Shown here: positions 18,051-26,898 of the stretch, one piece after another
Layout of the letters: every line of letters begins with the position of its first letter
Numbering within the stretch: position 1 is the stretch's first letter
Source: an uncultured Rhodobacterales bacterium
GTDB taxonomy: Bacteria > Pseudomonadota > Alphaproteobacteria > Rhodobacterales > Rhodobacteraceae
DNA: 64,000 nt
NCBI GenBank assembly: GCA_903845215.1
Contig: CAIMWI010000042.1
Location: forward strand, 1 to 64,000
Direction: 5' to 3'
Position numbers and translations under genes: made by a program
Notes under the pieces: model-generated
The model's database searches: none
The model's input: only the letters and a program-made list of their open reading frames with translations
What the model was told of the DNA's origin: nothing

Positions 18051-18104
18051 CCTTTCATATGTGCCCAAATATCCCACGGGGGTCCGGGGGTGTGAAACCC
18101 CCGG
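18051..18104 (+). repeat. dispersed intergenic element: AT core plus GC hairpin
   Basis: The core CCTTTCATATGTGCCCAAAT, continuing as ATCC, spans 18051-18074. It is followed by a stem CCGGGGG/CCCCCGG at 18084-18104. The core ends 55 nt before the dipeptidase start. Copies with the same design lie at 26819 and 63276-63327, and a variant at 36644-36697. Confidence 0.8.
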
Positions 18105-18129
18105 TCCTGCCGCCAGCCAAAGGCTCGCC

Positions 18130-19194
18130 ATGCTCCCAACCTTCGACGGCCACAACGACATCCTTTTGCGCCTTTTCAATGCCCCGCAAAACCGCGACGC
18201 CATCTGGCTGACGGGTGAGGGTAAAGGCCACCTTGACCTGCCCCGCATGGTGCAGGGCGGGTTTGTGGGCGGATTTTTCGCCATCTACATCCCCTCCCCG
18301 CCGCAAGAAGACGACGACGGGATCGACTATCACCAACTGATGGAAAATCCGCCCTACCGCCTGCCCCTGCCCGCGCTGATCTCGGCCGAGGGGGCTTTGC
18401 CCACGGCTTGGGCCATGGCCAACCACATGCTGTGGATGGAACGCGCCTCGCAGGGGCGCTTTAAGATCGTGCGCTCGGTGGCCGATATCCGCGCCAATAT
18501 GGCGGCGGGCGTGATTTCGGGCATCTTGCACATGGAAGGGGCCGAGGCGATCGGCCCTGATCTGGATGCGCTTTACGGCTTTCACGCCATGGGATTACGC
18601 TCGCTTGGCCCCGTATGGTCGCGGCCCACGATCTTTGGCCACGGCGTGCCCTTTGCTTACCCCAGTTCTCCCGACGCGGGCGGCGGCTTGACCGACGCAG
18701 GCAAGCGGCTGGTCGTGGCCTGTAACGAGCTAAAGATCATGCTGGATCTGAGCCATATGACTGAAAAGGGCTTTGACGATGTGGCGGCCCTGTCCAATGC
18801 GCCGCTGGTGGCCACCCATTCCAACGCCCATGCCATCACCCAATCCAGCCGCAACCTGACGGATCGGCAACTGGGCGTGATCAAAGCATCAAACGGCATG
18901 GTGGGCTTGAACTTCGCCACCTCGTTCCTGCGCCGCGATGGCAAACAATCGGCAGATATGGGATGGGAGGATATCCTGTCCCACCTTGACCACCTCATCA
19001 CCCATCTGGGCGAAGACAACGTGGGCCTAGGGTCAGACTTTGACGGGGCCACGATCCCGCAAGGCATCGGCGATGTCGCAGGTCTGCCCGCCCTGCAGCA
19101 AGCCATGCTAGACCATCAATATGGCGAGGCACTGGTGCGCAAGCTGTGCTGCGACAACTGGCTGGCGCTGCTTGGGCGCACGTGGGGCGGATAG
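18130..19194 (+). CDS. membrane-dipeptidase family (M19) zinc dipeptidase
   Basis: 354 residues. Zinc-ligand motifs of the renal-dipeptidase family are present: FDGHND (His8, Asp10), MEGAEAIG for the bridging Glu, THSNAHAI and the C-terminal GSDFDG. No signal peptide, so it acts in the cytoplasm. Members hydrolyse dipeptides with poor stereospecificity, and roseobacter relatives often sit beside peptide-type importers, which suggests cleavage of whatever the transporter brings in. ATG 18130 is used; a longer reading begins inside the repeat and is unlikely. Confidence 0.88.
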   Translation: MLPTFDGHNDILLRLFNAPQNRDAIWLTGEGKGHLDLPRMVQGGFVGGFFAIYIPSPPQEDDDGIDYHQLMENPPYRLPLPALISAEGALPTAWAMANHMLWMERASQGRFKIVRSVADIRANMAAGVISGILHMEGAEAIGPDLDALYGFHAMGLRSLGPVWSRPTIFGHGVPFAYPSSPDAGGGLTDAGKRLVVACNELKIMLDLSHMTEKGFDDVAALSNAPLVATHSNAHAITQSSRNLTDRQLGVIKASNGMVGLNFATSFLRRDGKQSADMGWEDILSHLDHLITHLGEDNVGLGSDFDGATIPQGIGDVAGLPALQQAMLDHQYGEALVRKLCCDNWLALLGRTWGG

Positions 19195-19206
19195 GGAACC
19201 GCAGCC

Positions 19207-20697
19207 TCAGTTCATCGGCGCGCCCCCTTCGGCTTTGCGGCGTGCGACATAATCTGCCAGCGCCTCGGCCTTGGCGTCGTCCAGTTTGGGCTCTTCATAA
19301 CCCGCGATGACCTCTTTCCAGATCCGGTTGGCGCGGCGTGGGGCGTCTTCAGAACCTTTTTCCAGCCAGTTGGGGTAATTGTCCCAATTCGACAACATGG
19401 GTTGGTAAAAGGCTGTCTGATAGATGGCCATGGTTTGTGCTGTGCCAAAAAAGTGGCCGCCGGGTCCGGCCTCGGCAATCGCGTCTAGCCCCAAGGCGGC
19501 ATCGTCGGTGGGCAAAGGGTCCATCCACGCCTGCATCATTTGCAGCATATCGGCATCCAAGATCAGCTTTTCATAACTGGCCGTCAGTCCGCCGTGCATC
19601 CACCCCGCGGCGTGTTCGATCAGATGCGCCCCGCCCGTGATCGCCCCCCACAGGGCCATCTGGCTTTCATAAGCCGCCTGCGCGTCGACTGCATTGGCAG
19701 AGGTGACATTGGAAGATCGAAACGGCACCCCGATCCGCCGCGCCAATTGCCCCGAGGCCTGCGCTGCCTTGGCATATTCGGGCGTCCCGAAAGCCGGCGC
19801 GCCCGAGCGCATATCGACATTCGAGGTGAAGCCGCCATACATCACCGGCACCCCCTTTTTGACAATTTGTGTCAGGCAAATTCCCGCCATCGCCTCGGCA
19901 TGTTGCAGCACCAGCGCGCCTGCGATGCTGACGGGGGCCATGGCCCCTGCCAGTGTAAAGGGGGTGATGACGTTGACCTGCCCGTGGGAAGCCATGGCAA
20001 TCAAACCTTCGGCCATCGGCACATCCAGTTGCAGCGGCGAGTTGGTGTTGATGATGCCCAGCAGGCTGACGGGCAAGGCGTCGGGCGCGCAGCCGAACAT
20101 GATCGCCGCCATCTCGATCCCATCCATGGTGCGGGCATGTCCCAGCGTCTGGGTTTGCCAGCTTTTGTCCAGATAGGTGATCTGCGCCAGATACAAGTCC
20201 AGATGCCGTGTGGCGGCGGGCAGGTCCATCGGTTCAAACGGGCCACCACCTTCTTGGTGAATCACGTTAATGCCTTGGATCAGCTTAAGAAATTCGCACA
20301 CCTCGACCATGGTGCCATCGCGCCGTCCGCCGTCAAGGTCCATCACATAAGCTGGCCCGCCCACCGAGGTGAAGACCATATCCCGTCCGCCAAAGCGCAG
20401 CGATTTGGCCGGATTGCGCGCAGCCAAGGTGAAGGTCGCGGGCACCGACGACATAAGGTCCATCACCAGATCGGGGTCCAGCCGCACCATATCCCCCGCC
20501 ACCTGCGCCCCCGCCGCCGCGTAGAACGCACGCGCAGGCGGGTGCAGCACCTTAAGGCCGGTGCCCGCCAGCAGCTTAAGCGCCGCTGTGTGAATGGCTT
20601 CGACCTGATCGGCCGAGATCACCTCGACCGGCGCTATGCCCAGTGGCACTTGGCCAAAGGGCCGCTGGGGCACGGCGGTTGAACGCGGGCGTCTCAT
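19207..20697 (-). CDS. trimethylamine methyltransferase (MttB)-family protein, non-pyrrolysine type
   Basis: 496 residues matching the MttB TIM-barrel family throughout, including TSVGGPAYVMDLDGGRRDGT, the LGIINTNSPL strand and the C-terminal GGHFFGTAQTM segment. Archaeal MttB carries pyrrolysine at an in-frame amber codon; here the frame is open with no internal stop, so this belongs to the large non-Pyl branch, some of which demethylate glycine betaine, proline betaine or carnitine onto a corrinoid protein. No corrinoid protein or its activase is encoded nearby, so the acceptor is unknown. ATG 20697 overlaps the flavoprotein stop by 4 nt (ATGA). Confidence 0.85.
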   Translation of the reverse strand: MRRPRSTAVPQRPFGQVPLGIAPVEVISADQVEAIHTAALKLLAGTGLKVLHPPARAFYAAAGAQVAGDMVRLDPDLVMDLMSSVPATFTLAARNPAKSLRFGGRDMVFTSVGGPAYVMDLDGGRRDGTMVEVCEFLKLIQGINVIHQEGGGPFEPMDLPAATRHLDLYLAQITYLDKSWQTQTLGHARTMDGIEMAAIMFGCAPDALPVSLLGIINTNSPLQLDVPMAEGLIAMASHGQVNVITPFTLAGAMAPVSIAGALVLQHAEAMAGICLTQIVKKGVPVMYGGFTSNVDMRSGAPAFGTPEYAKAAQASGQLARRIGVPFRSSNVTSANAVDAQAAYESQMALWGAITGGAHLIEHAAGWMHGGLTASYEKLILDADMLQMMQAWMDPLPTDDAALGLDAIAEAGPGGHFFGTAQTMAIYQTAFYQPMLSNWDNYPNWLEKGSEDAPRRANRIWKEVIAGYEEPKLDDAKAEALADYVARRKAEGGAPMN

Positions 20698-22715
20698 ATC
20701 GCACCACGGTGGGGGGGCATTTCGCGGCGCAGGGGTTGAGGGGTTTCGCCCAGTTCTCGGGCGTAGGAATGGGCGGAATAGATCGCATCGGCCATTGACG
20801 ACGGCATCAGGCAATCGCCCACCCGCGCGAGCGAGGCCACCCGCCCGACCAGCGATTGATAAAGCCCATCGACCGGCACGCGCCCCGTTGCCAGCACCAG
20901 CGTGCCACAGGGCAAGGGCGGCAAGGCGCGCCCCGTATAGGCGCAGTCGGTTTGCAGCGCGCCGTCGGCCCAAGCGGTGGCGTAGCGGGCAAAGACCAGC
21001 TTCACCCCCGCTTCGATCAGTCGTGCCTGCACAAAGCCCTGCTCGTCGGTGTAGGTCGTCCAAGCCGAGGCCATGTTTTGCGGTGTCACATAGATCACGT
21101 CATGCCCCTGCCCTGCCAACCGTTCGGCCAAGGCACCAGCCATGAAATAATGCTCGTCGTCATAGATCACGACGGGGCCCGTCCCTTTGGCCCCCGCAAA
21201 GATATCATCTGGCGTCAGGGCCCCCGCAAAGTCGCGCGGAGTCATGCCAAGCACCCCCACCCCGTCGCGCCGCCAGACCGATCCTGTCGCCAGCACCACA
21301 TGGTCGGCGCCAAAGCCCGCCACATCGTCCGCCGTCATAGCGCTTTCAGGATAGAGCGTGACATTGGGAAGTTTGGCCAGCATCGTCAGCCGCCAATCGC
21401 GCACACGGGCCCAAGTGGCCAACCCCGGCAAAGTGCTTTCGCGGTTGATGCGCCCGCCCGCCTGCCGCTCGGCAAAGGCCACCGACACTTCTAGCCCGCG
21501 CCGCCCTAGGCTCAGGGCGGCTTCAAGCCCCGCAGGGCCTGCGCCCACCACCAGCACCTTATCGGGCGCATGGGATGCGATGCGTTCCGGATGCCAGCCT
21601 TTGCGCCATTCTTCCCCCATCGTGGGGTTCTGGGTGCAGCGCAGGCTGACGCCTTCGTTATTGGCAGCCCGGCAGATGTTGCAGCCGATACATTCGCGAA
21701 TCTCATCCGCCCGCCCTTGCCGAATTTTGGCGGGCAGGAAGGGGTCGGCAATCGACGGACGGGCCGCACCGATGAAATCTTGCACGCCACGTTTGATCTG
21801 CGACACCATCCGCTCGGGCGAGGTGAACCGCCCCACCGACACAACCGGCTTGCCTGTCACGCCTTTGACAAAGCGGATATAGTCCTCTTGATAGCCTTCG
21901 CCCGAAAAACGCGCCGATTTGCTGTCATTGCCCAAGGCACCAGCCAGATTCACATCCCACAGGTCGGGCAGATCGGCCAGCATAGCGACGATGTCGCGGC
22001 CCTCGCCTTCGGCTGTGATGCCGTCGGGGCCGTGCAACTCGTCCACCGCCATGCGCAAGGCCACAGCGCAGGTGTCGCCCACGGCGTCTTTGGTCTCTTC
22101 GATCATCTCGCGCAGCAAGCGCACACGGTTTTCCAAAGACCCGCCGTAGGCATCGCTGCGCTGGTTGGTGCGGCGCGACAGGAATTGGAAGGGCAGGTAA
22201 TCGTGGCCGGCATAGACATAGACAATGTCAAACCCCGCCCGCTTGGCCCGCAGCGCCGCATCGCGCTGCCAACCGCGAAAGGCGCGAATGTCAGACAAAT
22301 CCATCGCGCGGGCTGCCGTGGGCAGATGGTACAGGGCGGGTTGGGTTTGCGGGGCCAGCGTGGGCAGGCGGGTCAAGCGGTTCGACGCATGGGCCCCGCC
22401 GTGCCAAAGTTCCACCCCCGCAAGTGACCCATGCGCATGGATCGCATCGGCAATGCTGGCGAGGGGAGCGACATCTTCCTCGCCCCACAGGGTCAGATAG
22501 GCGGAAGGGCTATCATCCGACGAGGGGTGGATCGAGCAATACTCGGTACACACCACACCCCACCCACCTTCAGCCTTAACCCCCCGCAACGCTGCGGAAG
22601 CTTGCGGCCTTTGCCAGCCAAACCCCGTGGCATGGGGGGTTTGGTAAAAGCGGTTCGGGGCCGTCACGGGGCCGATCTTGACCGGTTCAAACAATATGGC
22701 GTGGGCGGGATCCAT
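20694..22715 (-). CDS. trimethylamine dehydrogenase / dimethylglycine demethylase-like iron-sulfur flavoprotein
   Basis: 673 residues. An old-yellow-enzyme FMN barrel (1-340) contains RRTNQRSDAYGGSLENR. It is followed by a [4Fe-4S] motif with Cys342, Cys345, Cys348 and Cys360, then an FAD/NAD-like two-dinucleotide-fold domain starting VLVVGAGPAGLEAA. This is the layout of trimethylamine dehydrogenase, DgcA and StcD, which oxidatively N-demethylate methylamines. The Cys that forms 6-S-cysteinyl-FMN in trimethylamine dehydrogenase falls in a PHC motif; here it reads TPHAT (Ala29), so the flavin is probably not covalently bound. ATG 22715 follows GGAGG. The gene leads a two-gene operon with the MttB-like protein. 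Confidence 0.85.
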   Translation of the reverse strand: MDPAHAILFEPVKIGPVTAPNRFYQTPHATGFGWQRPQASAALRGVKAEGGWGVVCTEYCSIHPSSDDSPSAYLTLWGEEDVAPLASIADAIHAHGSLAGVELWHGGAHASNRLTRLPTLAPQTQPALYHLPTAARAMDLSDIRAFRGWQRDAALRAKRAGFDIVYVYAGHDYLPFQFLSRRTNQRSDAYGGSLENRVRLLREMIEETKDAVGDTCAVALRMAVDELHGPDGITAEGEGRDIVAMLADLPDLWDVNLAGALGNDSKSARFSGEGYQEDYIRFVKGVTGKPVVSVGRFTSPERMVSQIKRGVQDFIGAARPSIADPFLPAKIRQGRADEIRECIGCNICRAANNEGVSLRCTQNPTMGEEWRKGWHPERIASHAPDKVLVVGAGPAGLEAALSLGRRGLEVSVAFAERQAGGRINRESTLPGLATWARVRDWRLTMLAKLPNVTLYPESAMTADDVAGFGADHVVLATGSVWRRDGVGVLGMTPRDFAGALTPDDIFAGAKGTGPVVIYDDEHYFMAGALAERLAGQGHDVIYVTPQNMASAWTTYTDEQGFVQARLIEAGVKLVFARYATAWADGALQTDCAYTGRALPPLPCGTLVLATGRVPVDGLYQSLVGRVASLARVGDCLMPSSMADAIYSAHSYARELGETPQPLRREMPPHRGAI

Positions 22716-22882
22716 CGGGCCTCCTGTCGCAGGCCAATTGCCTACTATACAAACGTTCAGCAAATAAGACGACCTGTCAAGCAAGCCCTGCACGGCGCAC
22801 AAGGCTTCTTTCCAACGGGCTAAATCACTACGTATTGTGGCGCGTTCATGCTATGATCAGCAAAACCTTAGAAAGGTAGCCC

Positions 22883-24367
22883 ATGTTGCGCATAGTCATC
22901 CTGTTTGCTTTGCTCGCCGCACCCGCGATGGCCGATCCGATGCGGCTTAAGGTTTTGACCTTTAACATATGGTATGGCGGCGATCAGGTGAACTATGCCA
23001 GCGTCATCAAAGCCATCCAACTGGCCGATGCCGATATTGTGGGCCTGCAAGAACCTGATGGCAAAACATTAGAAATTGCCGCCCTAGCAGGCTATCCCTA
23101 TGCCGATCAGCGCCGCCATATCTTATCCAAATATCCCATCTTTGACAGTGCCTTGGGCGAAACAACCCATGCTGAAGCGCCGCCCTATTCCATTGCGGGC
23201 CTCGACCCGGATGCCATTCATGCTTGGATCGAGGTCGCCCCCGGCCATGTGATCGCCGTGGCCAACACCCACCTGACCTCTGATCCCTATGGCCCCGAAC
23301 TGGTGCGCGATGGCACGCCCTTGGCCGAGGTTGTGCAAAATGAGATCGACATCCGCCTGCCCGAGGCGCAGGCCCTGATCGACGGGCTAAAGCCCCTAAT
23401 TGATCGCGGCGTGCCGGTGATCTTGACCGGTGATTTTAACAGCCCGTCGTGGCGCGATTGGACCAGTGCCGCCACCGGCAGCCGCGCAACCCCGGCGTTT
23501 GCCGTGGAATGGCCCGTCAGCCTTGCGCTGGAAACAGCCGGCTTTACCGACAGTTTCCGCGCCGTCCACCCCGACCCCGTTCACACCCCCGGCCTGACTT
23601 GGACAGCGGGCCGCCCAGCCCCGTATATTCCTGCGGGCGAAACCTTTGACCGGATCGATTTCACTTGGACAGCCAACCTGAAGCCGCTGGATGCCGTGGT
23701 GATGGGCGAGGCCGGCAATGCGCAAAACACCCTATCGGTGACGCCGTGGCCCTCGGATCACCGCGCGGTTCTGACCACGGTTGAGGTTGACCCCATTCCC
23801 ACCCCCGCCCTGATCACCGTTGAACCCCGACCGGTGCGGGCCGGAGATAGCTTTGTCATCCGCGTGGCCACGCCCGACGGTGGCACGTATTCAGCCAATG
23901 TTGTGCCGCGCGGCGAAACCACGCCTTTGATCGGCATTTCCGACGTTTCCCCAGATGATAGGCCAACGATCCGCCTGTCCACCCTTGGCCTGCCGCAGGG
24001 CGATTATGACGCGGTGATGCTGGATGCGGCAGGCCTTGAAATCGCCCGCACGCGCTTTGCCATCGTGCCGTCCGATGGCCGCGCCGAAATGGTCGTAACA
24101 GCCCCCGTCACCTTGACCAGCGACATCGCCTTGCACTTCACCGGTGCGGCGGGGTTCAAGCTGGATTGGGTTGGCATTTACCACAAAGGCGAGCCGTCAG
24201 TTTATAACTACCTTGGCTTTGCCTACACCGGCGCGCGGATCAACGGCACTCTCACCTTCCCCGCGGCAGAGCTTTACGAAGCCCTGACGCCGGGCGATTA
24301 CGAGGCGCGGTTGCTGTTTGACGATCATTACGAAGTGATGGCGATCGCACCGTTTTCGGTAAAGTAA
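22883..24367 (+). CDS. secreted endonuclease/exonuclease/phosphatase-family protein with C-terminal beta domain
   Basis: 494 residues. A clear signal peptide (MLRIVILFALLAAPAMA) precedes the catalytic domain with LTFNIWYGG, LQEPDG (Glu), VANTHL, TGDFNSP and WPSDHR, the full set for Mg-dependent phosphodiester cleavage. After about residue 310 a beta-rich region with repeated Pro and Thr resembles two immunoglobulin-like modules, the last with FKLDWVGIYHKGEPS. Members cleave nucleic acids, phospholipid head groups or inositol phosphates; the substrate here is unknown, but it is extracytoplasmic. RBS AAAGG precedes ATG 22883. It is divergent from the flavoprotein operon. Confidence 0.8.
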   Translation: MLRIVILFALLAAPAMADPMRLKVLTFNIWYGGDQVNYASVIKAIQLADADIVGLQEPDGKTLEIAALAGYPYADQRRHILSKYPIFDSALGETTHAEAPPYSIAGLDPDAIHAWIEVAPGHVIAVANTHLTSDPYGPELVRDGTPLAEVVQNEIDIRLPEAQALIDGLKPLIDRGVPVILTGDFNSPSWRDWTSAATGSRATPAFAVEWPVSLALETAGFTDSFRAVHPDPVHTPGLTWTAGRPAPYIPAGETFDRIDFTWTANLKPLDAVVMGEAGNAQNTLSVTPWPSDHRAVLTTVEVDPIPTPALITVEPRPVRAGDSFVIRVATPDGGTYSANVVPRGETTPLIGISDVSPDDRPTIRLSTLGLPQGDYDAVMLDAAGLEIARTRFAIVPSDGRAEMVVTAPVTLTSDIALHFTGAAGFKLDWVGIYHKGEPSVYNYLGFAYTGARINGTLTFPAAELYEALTPGDYEARLLFDDHYEVMAIAPFSVK

Positions 24368-24424
24368 CCCGCCCCCTTTCGTCTTCGCCGCCGCCGTGCC
24401 ACTGTGCGCCGCAAGGGGGGGGCC

Positions 24425-25351
24425 ATGTCCAAAATCATCATCTCTTGCGCCATCACGGGCTCGATCCATGTGCCAAGCCAATCACCCTACCTGCCCGTGA
24501 CGGCGGCAGAGATTGCGACTTCCGCCATTGGGGCTGCACAGGCGGGGGCCGCCATCTTGCACCTGCACGCACGAAACCCCGACACAGGCCGCCCATCGGC
24601 CGATCCAACGCATTGGGCGGGGTTTTTGCCCGCGATCAAAGCGGGCAGCGATGCTGTGGTGAATATGACCACGGGCGGATCGGCCGTGATGACACTGGAC
24701 CAGCGCCTTGCAGCCCCCAAGGCCAATGCGCCCGAGATGTGCAGCCTGAACATGGGGTCGATGAACTTTGCGCTGTATCCGATGTTGGAGCGGATTTCTG
24801 CGTTTAAACATGATTGGGAGAAACCCTTTTTAGAAAACTCTGACGATGTGGTGTTTAAGAACACACCGCGCGACATCGCCCATGTCTTATCCGAAATGGG
24901 CCAAGCGCGCGGGGCAAGGTTTGAGTTTGAGTGTTATGATATCAGCCACCTGACTATGCTGAAGCATTTTGTCGATCGTGGACTGGTTCAAGGGCCGCTG
25001 TTCTTGCAGTTTGTCTTTGGCGTCTTGGGCGGCATGCCGGCCGAGCCGGAAATTCTCACGCTGCTCAAACGCAGCGCAGACCGTTTGTTTGGCGACACCT
25101 ACCAGTTTTCGGTTCTCGCAGCAGGTCGCGCCCAAATTCCTATGGCCACGATGGCCGCCACCATGGGCGGCCATGTGCGTGTCGGGCTAGAGGATAATCT
25201 TTACATTTCCAAAGGCGTTTTGGCCCAATCCAATGCCCAACAGGTAGAGTTGATCCGCCAAATCGTAACCCGCCTTGGTCGCACCATAGCCACACCCGAT
25301 GAGGCACGCGCGATGTTGGGGCTGAAGGGCCGCGACCAGGTGGCCTTTTGA
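24425..25351 (+). CDS. beta-keto acid cleavage enzyme (BKACE, DUF849)
   Basis: 308 residues. The zinc ligands His46 and His48 lie in ILHLHAR, with the N-terminal IISCAITGS strand and the VNMTTGG loop typical of the family. BKACE enzymes condense a beta-keto acid with acetyl-CoA and release acetoacetate plus a new CoA ester; known substrates include 3-keto-5-aminohexanoate and dehydrocarnitine. The polar pocket that sets the substrate cannot be judged here. ATG 24425 follows a G-rich Shine-Dalgarno tract. The stop overlaps the GNAT start. Confidence 0.88.
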   Translation: MSKIIISCAITGSIHVPSQSPYLPVTAAEIATSAIGAAQAGAAILHLHARNPDTGRPSADPTHWAGFLPAIKAGSDAVVNMTTGGSAVMTLDQRLAAPKANAPEMCSLNMGSMNFALYPMLERISAFKHDWEKPFLENSDDVVFKNTPRDIAHVLSEMGQARGARFEFECYDISHLTMLKHFVDRGLVQGPLFLQFVFGVLGGMPAEPEILTLLKRSADRLFGDTYQFSVLAAGRAQIPMATMAATMGGHVRVGLEDNLYISKGVLAQSNAQQVELIRQIVTRLGRTIATPDEARAMLGLKGRDQVAF

Positions 25352-25803
25352 CCAAGCCCACCCCCATCCGCCCCGTTACCGCTTCCGACTTGCCCCGCCT
25401 GCGCACCATGTTGCAGGCCCTGTCAGATGAAGATGGCGGCACCTACCAAGTGGCCAGTGAAACGGCCCTCGCGCAAGCTTTGTTCGCCCAAGCGCCGCTG
25501 ATCTTTGCCCTTATCGCCGACCACGGCATGGCGTTTTACTATCCAGATTTTTCCACCCATAGGGGCGAGCCGGGTGTCTATCTTCAAGACCTTTACGTCA
25601 CCCCCCAAGCGCGCGGCACAGGACTGGCGCGCGCCCTGCTTGGCGCTGTGATGCAGTATCAAAGCTGGGGCGCGCGCTTTATGACCTTGGGCGTCAGCCC
25701 CGATAATGCTGCCGCCACAAGGTTTTACGCCAAAACGGGCTTTACCCCGCGCGGCTACGCGATGATGATCCTTGAAGGACCGCCCCTGAAAGACCTTGCA
25801 TGA
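25348..25803 (+). CDS. GNAT-family N-acetyltransferase (TTG start)
   Basis: 151 residues. The acetyl-CoA loop QARGTGLARALL near residues 90-101 and the C-terminal FYAKTGF strand are typical. The reading begins TTG ACC AAG..., overlapping the BKACE stop as TTGA; the first ATG comes 27 residues later, inside the first conserved helix, so TTG is preferred. Small-molecule GNATs acetylate amines. Being sandwiched between BKACE and a deacetylase-like gene suggests an amine substrate, possibly a polyamine or amino acid. Confidence 0.8.
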   Translation: MTKPTPIRPVTASDLPRLRTMLQALSDEDGGTYQVASETALAQALFAQAPLIFALIADHGMAFYYPDFSTHRGEPGVYLQDLYVTPQARGTGLARALLGAVMQYQSWGARFMTLGVSPDNAAATRFYAKTGFTPRGYAMMILEGPPLKDLA

Positions 25804-26816
25804 TCATCTTCCACCACCCCAACCAACGCGCCCATGATCCCAAGTTCTTCCTGTCCTCGGGGGCGGCCATGCCCTGCCCCGAACACCCCAGCCGTATCGA
25901 TGCTTTGCTGGCGGGTGTCGCCTCGCTTGGCCTGCACGCGCAAGCCCCCGCCGATCATGGCATCGGCCCAATCGCCGCCATCCACCCGCAGCGCTATCTG
26001 ACCTTTTTGCAAACCATTCATGCCCGCTGGCAACACATCCCCGGTGCCAGTGCCGAGGTGATCCCCAACATTCACCCCGCCAACCGCACCGATGGCTACC
26101 CGCTGTCTGCCGTCGGGCAGGCGGGGTATCATATGACAGACACCTCTTGCCCTATCAGCGCACAAACTTGGGACGCGGCCTATGCCTCGGCGCAAACGGC
26201 GATTGCAGGCAGTGAGGTGCTTTTGCAAGGCGCGCGCGCAGCCTATGCGCTGTGTCGCCCGCCCGGGCACCACGCTTTTGGCGAACTCGCGGGCGGGTTT
26301 TGCTATCTGAACAACACCGCAATTGCAGCCCAGCAACTGGTGCTGTCAGGGCGAAAAGTGGCGATCTTGGATGTCGATCTGCATCACGGCAATGGCACCC
26401 AAGGCATCTTTTACGACCGCCCCGATGTGCTGACGGTCTCGATCCACGCCCATCCCGAACGCTACTACCCCTTCTATTGGGGCTATCCTGACGAGCGTGG
26501 CCGTGGCGCGGGCGAAGGGGCCAACCTGAACCTCTGCTTGCCCCGTGGCAGCGCCGATGCGGCCTTTCTGCGCGAACTTGACCAAGCCTTGCAGACCATC
26601 ACGCTTTGGGGGGCCGATACGCTGGTGCTGGCCTTGGGCCTTGATGCCTTTGCGGGCGATCCTTTCGCGGGCCTTGCCGTAACCACACAGGGCTTTGCCC
26701 AGATCGGCCGCGCCGTCGCAGCCCTTGGCTTGCCCGTGCTGATCGTGCAAGAAGGTGGCTATCTGTGCCCCGAATTGGGCGAAAATCTTGCCGCTGTCCT
26801 GCATGCCTTCCTGTAA
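25800..26816 (+). CDS. histone deacetylase-family / acetylpolyamine amidohydrolase-like enzyme
   Basis: 338 residues. The catalytic dyad PPGHHAF (His157-His158) is intact, as are the zinc ligands Asp193 and His195 in DVDLHHGNGT and Asp282 in GLDAFAGDP, plus the C-terminal EGGYL Tyr. Bacterial members remove acetyl groups from polyamines and related amides. The start overlaps the GNAT stop (ATGA). An acetyltransferase and a deacetylase in overlapping frames is odd and may mean they act on different intermediates. Confidence 0.85.
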   Translation: MIIFHHPNQRAHDPKFFLSSGAAMPCPEHPSRIDALLAGVASLGLHAQAPADHGIGPIAAIHPQRYLTFLQTIHARWQHIPGASAEVIPNIHPANRTDGYPLSAVGQAGYHMTDTSCPISAQTWDAAYASAQTAIAGSEVLLQGARAAYALCRPPGHHAFGELAGGFCYLNNTAIAAQQLVLSGRKVAILDVDLHHGNGTQGIFYDRPDVLTVSIHAHPERYYPFYWGYPDERGRGAGEGANLNLCLPRGSADAAFLRELDQALQTITLWGADTLVLALGLDAFAGDPFAGLAVTTQGFAQIGRAVAALGLPVLIVQEGGYLCPELGENLAAVLHAFL

Positions 26817-26818
26817 CC

Positions 26819-26865
26819 CCTTTCATGTTTGCCCAAATATCCCGAGGTCCGGGGCAGCGCCCCGG
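26819..26865 (+). repeat. dispersed intergenic element: AT core plus GC hairpin
   Basis: The core CCTTTCATGTTTGCCCAAAT with ATCC spans 26819-26842, followed by a CCGGGG/CCCCGG stem at 26849-26865. The core ends 56 nt before the EamA start, the same distance as in two other copies. Confidence 0.8.
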
Positions 26866-26898
26866 CTTGCCCCCGCCCCACTGTCCGAAAGGTAGCCC

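Noticed and set aside
19207-20697. Pyrrolysine-containing MttB
   Set aside because: The frame has no internal amber codon and is full length, so it is the non-pyrrolysine type.
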